Positions 44,090 through 51,953 of a stretch of DNA of 64,000 bases are shown piece by piece. The notes under the pieces are model-generated. The model had not been told where the DNA came from. It saw only the letters and a program-made list of their open reading frames with translations, and made no database searches. A program made the position numbers and the translations under genes. The stretch comes from Mycobacterium sp. 852014-52450_SCH5900713 (GTDB taxonomy: Bacteria; Actinomycetota; Actinomycetes; Mycobacteriales; Mycobacteriaceae), in NCBI RefSeq assembly GCF_001667075.1, contig NZ_LZIL01000003.1, positions 1-64,000 on the forward strand. Direction: 5' to 3'. The first letter of the stretch is position 1; every line of letters begins with the position of its first letter.

Positions 44090-44871
44090 GCGGGAACCGC
44101 CTCCCGTCGCAGCAAGGTGTCGTAGTGGCCCCGCCGATACCCCAGGCGCAGCCGGATGGCGATGAGCAGGAGCGAGGGCAGGAGAAACCACTGCGGCCGG
44201 GTCAGGCCCAGCCACACGGTCTCGTTGGCCCGGACGAACTCGACCAGGAACCGGAACACCGCATACCCCGCCACGTAGAGGACGAACAGCTCACCCGGAT
44301 GACTTATCCGGTTGCGCAACCACAGCAGGACCGCGAACGCGGCCAGCTGAAAGGCGATTTCGTAGAGGAACGACGGGTGCATTGCCACGCCCGCGAGGCA
44401 ACCGGGACATTTCGGTGTGCCGGCCGGGGCGTGGATGCCCCACGGCAGGCCGGTCGGGCGTCCCGGCGCTTCGGTGAGGTGGCAGCCGACGCGGCCGATC
44501 GCCATGCCCAGCGCGACCGCCGGAGCGAACAAGTCACCCGTCTTGCCGGTGTAGCCGCCGATGCGCTTGGCGATCAGGACGCCGAGGTAGGCGCCGCACA
44601 GTCCGCCCAGAATGCTGCGCGACCCGAATTCCCAGGCCTGTAGCAGCGACGGGTTGAGGCGGACGTCGAGGTGCTCGGCCCAACCGGAGAGGCGCATGCC
44701 CACCGCGCCACCGACCAGGGCGCCGGTCACCGCCACCAACGATTGTTCGTTGACCGCTCCGCGCCGGCGGGCCTCGACGATGAACACGACGGCGGCGGCC
44801 AGGACGCCCAGCGCGACGAAGACACCATGCACCGGCAACACGAACGGGCCGATCCGCCACTGCGGCACCAC
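44086..44871 (-). CDS. Lgt-like (prolipoprotein diacylglyceryl transferase family) membrane protein
   Basis: A 261-aa protein with seven hydrophobic helices and the Lgt fold pattern: SRSILGGLCGAYLG (84-97), AIGRVGCHL with conserved Arg127, TGLPWGI (140-146), HPSFLYE (165-171) and RFLVEFVRANE (207-217). The position of the catalytic histidine of E. coli Lgt (His103 of the HGGL motif) is Leu88, and the Asn of GRxGN is Cys130. A CPGC pair (155-158) is added. It is therefore likely not the housekeeping lipoprotein enzyme but a related lipid-binding or transferring protein. It starts at GTG 44871 (or 44868), 29 bp after the tad operon and on the same strand. Confidence 0.83.
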   Translation of the reverse strand: MVPQWRIGPFVLPVHGVFVALGVLAAAVVFIVEARRRGAVNEQSLVAVTGALVGGAVGMRLSGWAEHLDVRLNPSLLQAWEFGSRSILGGLCGAYLGVLIAKRIGGYTGKTGDLFAPAVALGMAIGRVGCHLTEAPGRPTGLPWGIHAPAGTPKCPGCLAGVAMHPSFLYEIAFQLAAFAVLLWLRNRISHPGELFVLYVAGYAVFRFLVEFVRANETVWLGLTRPQWFLLPSLLLIAIRLRLGYRRGHYDTLLRREAVPA

Positions 44872-44900
44872 GTCGACAGACTATTACGCACGGGCCCGCG

Positions 44901-45191
44901 TCAGCCGCTAACGGGCCCCGCCCGCGCGGCGGCGATCGCCGCGCCGCCGAAGACCGCCACCCGGACCCTGACGACGACGTCGAGATCGTCCACGGCACAA
45001 CTGGCGTCGCCGGTTTGCATCTGGTGGGCCACCGCCGTCGCGCGGGCGCAGGCGGCTTCGGCCCCCGCCGGCAGCCGGGCCGCCGCGGCCAACGCCGCCA
45101 GATCGGCCGCCGCCTGCGCGCGATGCCGCGCCACCACCACCGAACCGAGGTACGCCCCGCCCCCCGTGACGCACAGCAGCACCGCGACCAT
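44901..45191 (-). CDS. TadE-like secretion-neighbourhood protein, Rv3654c ortholog (start uncertain)
   Basis: Small membrane-anchored protein of the Tad locus: a hydrophobic helix (VAVLLCVTGGGAYLGSVVVA) followed by ARHRAQAAADLAALAAAARL, a pattern shared by the TadE/G group. ATG 45191 gives 96 aa. Family similarity continues upstream (RDDRGSATLVAAW, to about 45233), yet no ATG, GTG or TTG occurs in that stretch in this frame. Either ATG 45191 is used, or there is a frameshift relative to the ATG at 45227 that overlaps the tadE stop. Confidence 0.75.
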   Translation of the reverse strand: MVAVLLCVTGGGAYLGSVVVARHRAQAAADLAALAAAARLPAGAEAACARATAVAHQMQTGDASCAVDDLDVVVRVRVAVFGGAAIAAARAGPVSG

Positions 45192-45222
45192 CCAGGCGGC
45201 GACCAGGGTGGCCGAGCCCCGA

Positions 45223-45525
45223 TCATCCCGACGGCTCCGCCATCGAGACCGCTTTGGCCGCGATGTCGAGCGCCGGCAACAACTTCGAGCGCGCGACGAC
45301 GGTGGCCACCAGGAACTCGCCGTCGCGGTGCACCTCGACCCGCGCCCCGCCGGGGGCGATGCGGCGAGCCGCGCCGAGCGCCGTGCGTTCGTCGCCGCGG
45401 GCCGCGAGCCGGGCCGCCTCGCGGGCGGCGTCCACGCAGCGAATCTGCATCGACACCGCGGTGACGCCGGCCAGACACAGCACCAGCACGACGACCAGCG
45501 TGGCGACGCCCAGCGCCGCCTCCAC
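45223..45525 (-). CDS. TadE-like pilus-assembly protein, Rv3655c ortholog
   Basis: About 100 aa from GTG 45525, the only start in frame before the conserved helix. The protein is a single N-terminal helix (TVEAALGVATLVVVLVLCLAG) and a soluble part with CVDAAREAARLAARGD. The helix start TVEAA resembles a prepilin processing site with Glu at +5; if processed that way, upstream residues from the frame GAGAS would be needed and the start would lie further upstream, but no start codon is visible there. It overlaps neither neighbour; the flp stop is 24 bp away. Confidence 0.8.
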   Translation of the reverse strand: MEAALGVATLVVVLVLCLAGVTAVSMQIRCVDAAREAARLAARGDERTALGAARRIAPGGARVEVHRDGEFLVATVVARSKLLPALDIAAKAVSMAEPSG

Positions 45526-45548
45526 GGTGCTGGCACCCGCACCGCCGG

Positions 45549-45752
45549 CTAGACCTTGGTGTTGAGCGCGCGACCGATGATGTTGGTCAGCGCCGACACG
45601 ACGGAGTCGCCGGTCACGACTGTGTACAGGATCGCACCGAAGGCGGCGGCGGCGATCGTGCCGATGGCGTATTCGACCGTGGACATGCCCGACTCGTCGG
45701 ACACCAGGACCGTCACGCGGGCCAGTAGCCCTCGAAACATGTTGTGCAGCAA
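45549..45752 (-). CDS. flp: Flp-type pilin (DUF4244), Rv3656c ortholog
   Basis: A 67-aa putative structural pilin. The basic leader MLHNMFRGLLARVTVLVSDESG ends at Gly22, before MSTVEYAIGTIAAAAFGAIL, where the hydrophobic helix begins with Glu at position 5 of the mature form, as in type IVb/Flp prepilins. The mature peptide is about 45 aa. No prepilin peptidase gene is in the cluster, so processing must use one encoded elsewhere. Confidence 0.88.
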   Translation of the reverse strand: MLHNMFRGLLARVTVLVSDESGMSTVEYAIGTIAAAAFGAILYTVVTGDSVVSALTNIIGRALNTKV

Positions 45753-45767
45753 TGCTTCCCTTTCTTC

Positions 45768-46364
45768 TCACCACAATCCCGACTGCAAGACGTTGCCGGC
45801 GAGCCCGGCCACCACCGGAACGATCCCCAGGCACACGAAAGCCGGCAGGAAGCACAATCCGAGCGGTCCGGCGATCAGCACCCCCGCGCGCTCTGCGGTT
45901 GCGGTGGCCGCGTGCGCGGCGTCGTGACGGGCCTGGTCGGCCAGGTCGGCGACACCCTCGGCCAGCGCCGCACCCGAGGCCGCCGACCGCCGAGCCAGCC
46001 GCAGCAACGCTTCGGCCTGGGCATCAGCGGAGTTGGCCCGCGCATCCGGCGTAATCGTCCAGGCGACAACGGGATCGGCGCCCAGCGCCAACAGATCGGC
46101 CGCGCGCCGCAGCACGCGGGCCAACGTCGGCGGTGCGGACGCCGCGGCGGCCGCCGCGGCGGTGGCCACCGCCATGCCCGCTCCCAGGCACACGGCCAGC
46201 ACGTCGAGGCAGGACGCCACCGCCAGCGGGTCGGGCCCGTGCGCCGGCCCGCTCCCCGGGCGCGCTCGGTGCTCGCGGACCGGCATCCGCGCCCGCGCCC
46301 GCACCAGCGACGGACCGGGGCCGATCCACGCGGCCACCGCCAGCAACACCGCCGCCGTCGTCAT
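45768..46364 (-). CDS. TadC-like type II secretion F domain protein, Rv3657c ortholog
   Basis: A 198-aa inner-membrane platform protein of the Tad pilus system. Residues about 50-160 form a T2SSF-like helical region with DVLAVCLGAGMAVATA and LRLARRSAASGAALAEGVADL; two hydrophobic helices close the C-terminus (GVLIAGPLGLCFLPAFVCLG). ATG 46364 overlaps the tadB-like stop (ATGA). Confidence 0.86.
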   Translation of the reverse strand: MTTAAVLLAVAAWIGPGPSLVRARARMPVREHRARPGSGPAHGPDPLAVASCLDVLAVCLGAGMAVATAAAAAAASAPPTLARVLRRAADLLALGADPVVAWTITPDARANSADAQAEALLRLARRSAASGAALAEGVADLADQARHDAAHAATATAERAGVLIAGPLGLCFLPAFVCLGIVPVVAGLAGNVLQSGLW

Positions 46365-47155
46365 GACTCGAGCCGATCGGTGATGCGGTCGGCCCACAAC
46401 AGGCCGCCGCACGCCAGGGCTGAACCGACCACCAAGAGCCATCCGCCCGCGTGCCCGCCCAACAGGAAGGCCAGCGGTCGCGCCCCGATCAGTTGGCCCA
46501 GCAGCACGCCGAGCACCGGCAGGCCCGCCAGGATCACCGCGGTTGCGCGCGCACCGGCCATGTTCGATGTCACCCGCGCCGAGAACCGTTGCCGCTCAGC
46601 GATGTCGCGCTGCGCGGCGCGCATCAGGGTGGCTATCGCCAGGCCGTGATCGCTGGCCAGTTGCCAACACAGCGCGAGGCGATCCCATTGCGCGGGCAGC
46701 GCAGACGACTTCGCCGCCACGCGCAGGCCGGCCGCGACGTCGGCCCCCAACCTGGCGCGGGCGGCCACCGCCCGCAACGACTCCGCAACCGCGCCGGCGG
46801 ATTCACCGGCGGCCACGCCGAATGCGCGCGCCGGATGCGACCCGACCCGCAATTCGCCGACGAGCACGTCGAGTGCGCCTTCCAGCGCGTGGCCCTCGCG
46901 CTGGGCGGACCGGATGCGGTGGCGGCGGTGATAGCGCAGGCCCGCAGTCGCCGCAACGACCGCGACCGCCAGCAGCGTCGTCAACGGCACCAGCACGGCG
47001 GCGGCGCCCACGACCGCCGCGGCAAGCCAGCCGGGCCCGGTGCGCGGGCGCCACCGACGGTCCGACGGCGCGGGCGCGAGACGGCGCCGCGGCGACGCCG
47101 GAAGGACGACGAGCGCGAGCGCCAACAGCAGTTCGCCCGCTATCGGGCCGTTCAT
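46361..47155 (-). CDS. TadB-like type II secretion F domain protein, Rv3658c ortholog
   Basis: A 264-aa membrane protein and likely partner of the TadC-like one. Hydrophobic helices occur near 7-20, 42-72 and two near the end (about 205-255). The central domain includes ALDVLVGELRVGSHPARAF and DHGLAIATLMRAAQRDIAER, typical of T2SSF proteins. ATG 47155 overlaps the tadA stop (ATGA). Confidence 0.86.
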   Translation of the reverse strand: MNGPIAGELLLALALVVLPASPRRRLAPAPSDRRWRPRTGPGWLAAAVVGAAAVLVPLTTLLAVAVVAATAGLRYHRRHRIRSAQREGHALEGALDVLVGELRVGSHPARAFGVAAGESAGAVAESLRAVAARARLGADVAAGLRVAAKSSALPAQWDRLALCWQLASDHGLAIATLMRAAQRDIAERQRFSARVTSNMAGARATAVILAGLPVLGVLLGQLIGARPLAFLLGGHAGGWLLVVGSALACGGLLWADRITDRLES

Positions 47156-48324
47156 GCCGGCATCCGGCTTTGCAACAGGCGATGCAGGAGGTCGGCGTCG
47201 TCGGTCAAGCCCGCGTCGGCATGCCACACGGTGACCGCGCGGACTCGTCCCGCAATCTGGCGCAGCACGGCGACTTCACCGAGCCGGCGCCGCCCGCTGC
47301 GATCCCGGGTGACATGCAACAGCACCTGCACGGCCGCGGCGAGTTGACTGTGCAGCGCCGCGCGATCGAGACCGCCCAGCGCGCCCAGCGCCTCGAGCCG
47401 GGCCGGAACTTCGGCCGGATTGTTCGCGTGGACCGTGCCGGCTCCCCCGTCGTGGCCCGTGTTCAACGCCGCCAGCAGATCAACCACCTCGGCGCCCCGC
47501 ACCTCGCCGACCACGATGCGGTCGGGCCGCATCCGCAACGCTTGGCGCACGAGTTGGCGCACCGGAACCTCGCCGACGCCCTCGACGTTGGCGCACCGCG
47601 CGACCAGCTTCACCAGGTGCGGATGCCGGGGCGCCAGCTCGGCGGCGTCCTCGACGCACACGATCCGTTCGGTGGGCGCGACGGCACCGAGCATTGCCGC
47701 GAGCAAGGTCGTCTTGCCGGCGCCCGTGCCGCCGCACACCAGGAAGGCCAGCCGGGCGGCGATGATGTCGGCGACCAGGGCGGCCGCCTCGGGAGTCAAG
47801 GAGCCCGCCGCGGTCAGGGCGGCCAGGTCCTGGCTGGCCGGCCGCAACACCCGCAGCGACAGGCACGTGCCGGCGGCCGCCACGGGCGGCAGCACCGCGT
47901 GTAAGCGCACCGCGAACCCGGCGCCGATGCCGGTGAGCTGGCCGTCCACCCACGGCTGCGCGTCGTCCAGCCGCCTGCCGGCGGCCAGCGCCAGCCGCTG
48001 TGCCAGGCGCCGCACCGCCGCCTCGTCGGCGAACCGAACTTGCGTGCGGCGCAAACCATTCCCGTCGTCGACCCACACCGCATCGGGCGCGGTGACCAAG
48101 ACATCGGTGGTGCCGTCCGCGCACAACAACGGTTCGAGGATGCCGGCGCCGGTCAGCTCGGTCTGCAACACCCGGAGATTGGCCAGCACCTCCGTGTCGC
48201 CCAGCATCCCGCCGGACTCGGCCCGAATCGCGGCGGCCACGGCGCTCGGCCCCACGGGAGCGCCCAGCGGGGCGGCTTCGGCGGCCAGCCGCTCACGCAC
48301 CCGATCGATCAGCGAACCACTCAC
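47152..48324 (-). CDS. tadA: TadA-type secretion ATPase, Rv3659c ortholog
   Basis: Hexameric traffic ATPase (VirB11/CpaF type) that powers pilus assembly. It is 390 aa from GTG 48324. The N-terminal domain binds partners. Walker A is CGGTGAGKTTLLAAML near residues 196-211, the Asp box is IVCVEDAAEL near 220-229, Walker B is MRPDRIVVGEVRGAEV near 264-279, and the His box is NTGHDGGAGTVHAN near 288-301. The start overlaps the ssd stop as GTGA. Confidence 0.93.
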   Translation of the reverse strand: MSGSLIDRVRERLAAEAAPLGAPVGPSAVAAAIRAESGGMLGDTEVLANLRVLQTELTGAGILEPLLCADGTTDVLVTAPDAVWVDDGNGLRRTQVRFADEAAVRRLAQRLALAAGRRLDDAQPWVDGQLTGIGAGFAVRLHAVLPPVAAAGTCLSLRVLRPASQDLAALTAAGSLTPEAAALVADIIAARLAFLVCGGTGAGKTTLLAAMLGAVAPTERIVCVEDAAELAPRHPHLVKLVARCANVEGVGEVPVRQLVRQALRMRPDRIVVGEVRGAEVVDLLAALNTGHDGGAGTVHANNPAEVPARLEALGALGGLDRAALHSQLAAAVQVLLHVTRDRSGRRRLGEVAVLRQIAGRVRAVTVWHADAGLTDDADLLHRLLQSRMPA

Positions 48325-49424
48325 GCGGCCCTGCCGTTTCGTGCCGGCCCTGACGAGGCACGCGGTAATACGGCTAGCACCTCGCGGGCCGCGGCGGCGA
48401 GCGCGGATCGCCGTCCGACCCGTAGGCCGCCGCGCTCCAGCTGCTCGGCGAAGCGCGGCTCCGCCCTCATGGACGCCAGCAACGGAAGCCCGGTGATGTC
48501 GGCGATCTCGCCCGCACGCAACCCACCCGGCGACGGACCGCGCACCACCAATCCCACGTTGGGGTTGACGGTGCCCAGCACCGCAGCCAGTGCGCCGGCC
48601 GCTGCGCACGAGCGCACATCGCACCGGCTGACCACGACCACGAGGTCGGCGGCATCAAGCGCCGCCTGCACCGCATCGGTGAGGCGACGCGGAAGGTCGC
48701 AGACCACCGTGACGGGGCCTCGGCGACCGGCATCGACGATGGCTTGCACGGGCCCCGCCGCCAACTCGTATCCGCGCCGCGTGCCGGACAGGAAGCTGAC
48801 TCCGCGGTGCCGCGGCAGCGCCGCACGTACGGACGGCCAGTTGAGGCGGCCGCCCTGCAGCGCCAGATCCGGCCAGCGCAGGCCCGGCACGCTCTCGGCG
48901 CCCAGCAGTAGATCGATGCCGCCGCCCCACGGGTCGAGGTCCACCAACAGCGCGTCGGTGGCGGCCTGCGTCAGGGCGACCGCCAGCGACGAAGCGCCTG
49001 CCCCGCCACACCCTCCGGTGACGGCGACGACTTCGCCGCGCGACCCGTCGTCGCGCGACGACTCGGCGGCCTCGGCGAGCGCGCCTACCAATTCGCGCTC
49101 CTGCTCGGGCAGCCGCAACACAAGCCCGGCCCCCACCGCAACGGCAGCCGCCCATGTCGCGGTCGCCGGGTCGGCCGCCGTGAGCACAATCACATGCGGG
49201 CGGCGGGGAAGCGTCGCCCGCCCGCACCTGTCGGCCGCTGCCTCGTCCAGCACCACGGCCGCGGCGGCAGACCACGTCTTGCGACTCAGGGCGCCGCCGG
49301 CGTGGACCACCCGGACACCGACGGCCGCGGCCACGCGATCCAAATCCCCGCGCAGTCCCGGGTCCGCCAGCACCGCCAAGAGGCCCGCGGAAGCCCCCAC
49401 TTCGGGCGGGGAGGTGCTCGTCAC
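48321..49424 (-). CDS. ssd: Septum-site-determining/CpaE-like P-loop protein Ssd, Rv3660c ortholog
   Basis: MinD/CpaE-related ATPase-like protein; in M. tuberculosis Ssd overproduction inhibits septum formation and induces a dormancy-like state. It is 367 aa from GTG 49424. The deviant Walker A is VTGGCGGAGASSLAVALTQA near residues 128-147, followed by LLVDLDPWGGGIDLLLG. The Lys typical of MinD at KGG is replaced by Cys/Gly, so ATP hydrolysis may be altered. In other Tad systems CpaE positions the machine; it is the first gene of the operon here. Confidence 0.9.
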   Translation of the reverse strand: MTSTSPPEVGASAGLLAVLADPGLRGDLDRVAAAVGVRVVHAGGALSRKTWSAAAAVVLDEAAADRCGRATLPRRPHVIVLTAADPATATWAAAVAVGAGLVLRLPEQERELVGALAEAAESSRDDGSRGEVVAVTGGCGGAGASSLAVALTQAATDALLVDLDPWGGGIDLLLGAESVPGLRWPDLALQGGRLNWPSVRAALPRHRGVSFLSGTRRGYELAAGPVQAIVDAGRRGPVTVVCDLPRRLTDAVQAALDAADLVVVVSRCDVRSCAAAGALAAVLGTVNPNVGLVVRGPSPGGLRAGEIADITGLPLLASMRAEPRFAEQLERGGLRVGRRSALAAAAREVLAVLPRASSGPARNGRAA

Positions 49425-49559
49425 GCGCCCACTCTGGCGGGTTCGCGATGTTGGACGCCAGTCCCAAATGCGGATCTGGGGATAGAGACGCGAGTGTGCA
49501 CAAAGACATCGACCGGCGCTCGGTCGGCGTAAAGGAGATGGAATGTCCGCAACCAATTG

Positions 49560-49735
49560 AGCGGTCGCGTCGCGCGGTCCGTATGCGCGGAACCGGCCTT
49601 GAAAAGACCTGAAAAATACCCCAGAAAAGGGACGACCCCCGCCAGGGGGGGGAGGAGGCGAGGGTCGTCGTGCATCAGCCCCGGGGGGTCGGGCTGATAC
49701 ACCCTCGGCTCAGGCCGAGTAATGCTTACTATACA
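49560..49735 (+). ncRNA. Candidate Ms1/MTS2823 6S-like small RNA region (ends not defined)
   Basis: Between the Rv3660c and Rv3661 orthologs mycobacteria encode an abundant stationary-phase RNA that binds core RNA polymerase (Ms1 in M. smegmatis, MTS2823 in M. tuberculosis). Here the gap has no gene but three neat hairpins in series: GACGACCC/GGGTCGTC (49631-49638 with 49662-49669), ATCAGCCC/GGGCTGAT (49674-49681 with 49691-49698) and CTCGGC/GCCGAG (49704-49719). The full RNA is about 300 nt, so it should extend beyond these bounds. Strand follows the M. tuberculosis naming. Confidence 0.5.
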
Positions 49736-49874
49736 CATGACAAGCCGCGATAACGCAATAGCTCTTTCTATGAAAGAACACGTTGAGCCGCAAAAACACT
49801 GGCGTTACCAGCGGTCCCACTTTGCTGAGCGGCCTTTTCGGGCCCAGAATCTCGGCGCCGCCGCGCGACCGACC

Positions 49875-49880
49875 TATGCT
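49875..49880 (+). promoter_or_regulatory. -10 box TATGCT, probable leaderless start of the Rv3661-type gene
   Basis: TATGCT lies 6 nt before GTG 49887, so transcription probably starts on the start codon. Confidence 0.55.
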
Positions 49881-49886
49881 GGGTCG

Positions 49887-50732
49887 GTGACCGTCTTCGA
49901 CCCGGCCGCGGAGCAGCACACGGCGGCAACGTCCGCTTCCCGGGCCCGCACCGCGGCCTTCTTCGATCTGGACAAGACGATCATCGCCAAGTCCAGCACG
50001 CTGGCGTTCAGCAAACCGTTCTTCAACCAGGGACTGCTGAACCGCCGCGCCGTGCTCAAGTCGAGCTACGCGCAGTTCATCTATCTGCTCTCCGGTGCCG
50101 ATCATGACCAGATGGACCGGATGCGCCTCCATATGACCAACATGGTCACCGGGTGGGATGTCGATCAGGTCAAGTCGATCGTCAACGAGACGCTGCACGA
50201 CATAGTCACGCCGCTGGTATTCGCCGAAGCCGCGGACCTGATCGCCGCCCACAAACTGTGCGGCCGCGACGTGGTGGTGGTCTCCGCCTCCGGCGAGGAG
50301 ATCGTGGCTCCGATCGCGCGGGCGCTCGGCGCCACCCACGCGATGGCAACCCGCATGGTCGTCGAGGACGGCCGGTACACCGGCGAGATAGCGTTCTACT
50401 GCTACGGCGAGGGCAAGGTGCAAGCGATCCGCGAGCTGGCCGCCCGCGAGGGCTACCCGCTGGAGCATTGCTACGCGTACTCCGACTCGATCACCGACCT
50501 GCCGATGCTCGAATCCGTCGGCCATCCCAGCGTGGTGAATCCAGACCGCGGATTGCGCCGGGAAGCCGTCGAACGTGGTTGGCCGGTGCTGTCGTTTTCG
50601 CGACCGGTATCGCTGCGCGACCGCATCCCGGCGCCGTCGGGGGCGGCGATCGCGACGACCGCGGCGGTGGGCGTCAGTGCGCTGGCCGCCGGCGCGGTCA
50701 CCTATTCGCTGTTGCGCCGCTTCGCGTTCTAG
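49887..50732 (+). CDS. HAD-superfamily SerB-like phosphatase, Rv3661 ortholog
   Basis: A 281-aa HAD-IB hydrolase. The motif I nucleophile is in AAFFDLDKTIIAKSS (about 21-35), motif II is VVVSASGEE (about 133-141), motif III Lys is in GEGKVQAI (about 174-181), and motif IV is YSDSITDLPML (about 197-207). The C-terminus carries a hydrophobic helix (IATTAAVGVSALAAGAVTYS), suggesting membrane attachment. The substrate is uncertain: phosphoserine and lysophosphatidic acid are both known in this family. GTG 49887 is chosen from homologous length (287 aa) and the -10 box directly upstream. Confidence 0.92.
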   Translation: MTVFDPAAEQHTAATSASRARTAAFFDLDKTIIAKSSTLAFSKPFFNQGLLNRRAVLKSSYAQFIYLLSGADHDQMDRMRLHMTNMVTGWDVDQVKSIVNETLHDIVTPLVFAEAADLIAAHKLCGRDVVVVSASGEEIVAPIARALGATHAMATRMVVEDGRYTGEIAFYCYGEGKVQAIRELAAREGYPLEHCYAYSDSITDLPMLESVGHPSVVNPDRGLRREAVERGWPVLSFSRPVSLRDRIPAPSGAAIATTAAVGVSALAAGAVTYSLLRRFAF

Positions 50733-51172
50733 CCCCGGCCAAGGAAGTCAGCAAACACATTTCGGCATGGCTTCGCAATTTTTGCAAAATTGGGCCTTGC
50801 TGCGCTAAGGGTCTAGTAGTACAAAGGAACCACGGAAGCCCGGTGAGGCCTAGGTCGATCCGGAGGAGAAGGTTCGATCTCCCGACCCGGGCGCCCAGCA
50901 CGGTGCTCGGCACCCACGCGGAGTCATAGCCGCGATAATGGCAGAAGTGTTGCGGGCCTGCGTAATTGCGAAATGTGGACGGTGTCGACGGCCCTTTGGG
51001 TGGGGTTGCGACCGGAAGCATCGCAAGATCGCCGAGGCCAACCCACGCAGCCCCGAAATGCACGCATGGTAACCGAGTTCCGTGCTAGCGGGCGGCGGAC
51101 CGAATACTTCGGGACGTCGCCCGCTTCGTATTGTCCGGTGGCGTTTCTGCGGCCGCCCGGCTACCGATTCAG
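50733..51172. other. 440-bp intergenic region without a recognisable gene
   Basis: Convergent genes flank it. The open frames found here show no conserved motif, start signal or typical codon use. No clear repeat or hairpin of note is seen, so it may hold only the 3' ends of the two transcripts. Confidence 0.5.
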
Positions 51173-51931
51173 CTATCGGTTCGACAGCGACTCGGCGATC
51201 GTCACAGCCTCCTGCGCGCCGGCCCGCATGGCCCGGCAACACAGCACCAGCCAGGCTCCCACCCCGGCCGGCGTGCCGTCCGCGAAGCCTTGTGCGGCGT
51301 CGCGATAGTCGGCCGGCTGGCGCATCCAACTCACCTCGGGCACACCCAATCCGTGTGGATCCAACCCGCTGGCAATGGTCACCAACCGCGACACCGCGCG
51401 GGCGACCACACCGTCGGCGCTGCCGAACGGCTTCAGCGTCAGCAGTTCGCCGTGCGCGACCGCGGCGACCACCGGCGCAGGCGCCTGGGTGCCGCCGCTT
51501 ACCAAATCCGCCAGCAACTCCAGTCGCGGCCCGACGCCGGCATCGGCGCGGGGCCGGCCCAGCCGGTCCTCGTCCACCTGGTCAGCCGCCGCCAGCATGT
51601 GCAAGCGGGCCAGCGCCTGCAGTGGTGCCCGCCGCCAAATCCCGACCAGGGGGCCCTCTCCGCCTTCCAGCGCCTGGGCCACCCGCAGCGCCCCGCCGAA
51701 CACCGGATCGCTGACGGCCCCGGCGTCCGCGAGGTCTTCCAGCCGGACTGGACCACCGTCCAGCACCGACGAGGCTCGGGCCGCCCGCAACGCCGCTTCG
51801 GCTGCGGTCACCGGCCATCCGCGCAGGTTGGCTCGGTGCCGGTGGGCGCGGCCCAGCGCGTCGCGGGCCCGGTCGCTGGCCTCGGCGACGCCCGGCAACT
51901 CCATCAACGGAGCGAGTGGATCAGCCGTCAC
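51173..51931 (-). CDS. Degenerate Fic-like protein, Rv3662c ortholog
   Basis: A 252-aa protein conserved in mycobacteria. Its central helices resemble a Fic domain: AAVAHGELLTLKPFGSADG followed by VVARAVSRLVTIASGLDP matches the form of the Fic helix pair, but the catalytic motif HPFxxGNGR is broken. His is replaced by Lys (LKPF) and GNGR by ADGV. AMP transfer is thus not expected. GTG 51931 is the start. It is encoded just downstream of dppD on the same strand, with 22 bp between start and dppD stop. Confidence 0.85.
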   Translation of the reverse strand: MTADPLAPLMELPGVAEASDRARDALGRAHRHRANLRGWPVTAAEAALRAARASSVLDGGPVRLEDLADAGAVSDPVFGGALRVAQALEGGEGPLVGIWRRAPLQALARLHMLAAADQVDEDRLGRPRADAGVGPRLELLADLVSGGTQAPAPVVAAVAHGELLTLKPFGSADGVVARAVSRLVTIASGLDPHGLGVPEVSWMRQPADYRDAAQGFADGTPAGVGAWLVLCCRAMRAGAQEAVTIAESLSNR

Positions 51932-51953
51932 AGGTTGCCAACCTATCCCGGCT

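Noticed and set aside
44086..44871. Housekeeping prolipoprotein diacylglyceryl transferase
   Set aside because: It lacks the histidine of the HGGL motif, is much shorter than mycobacterial Lgt and belongs to a different operon.
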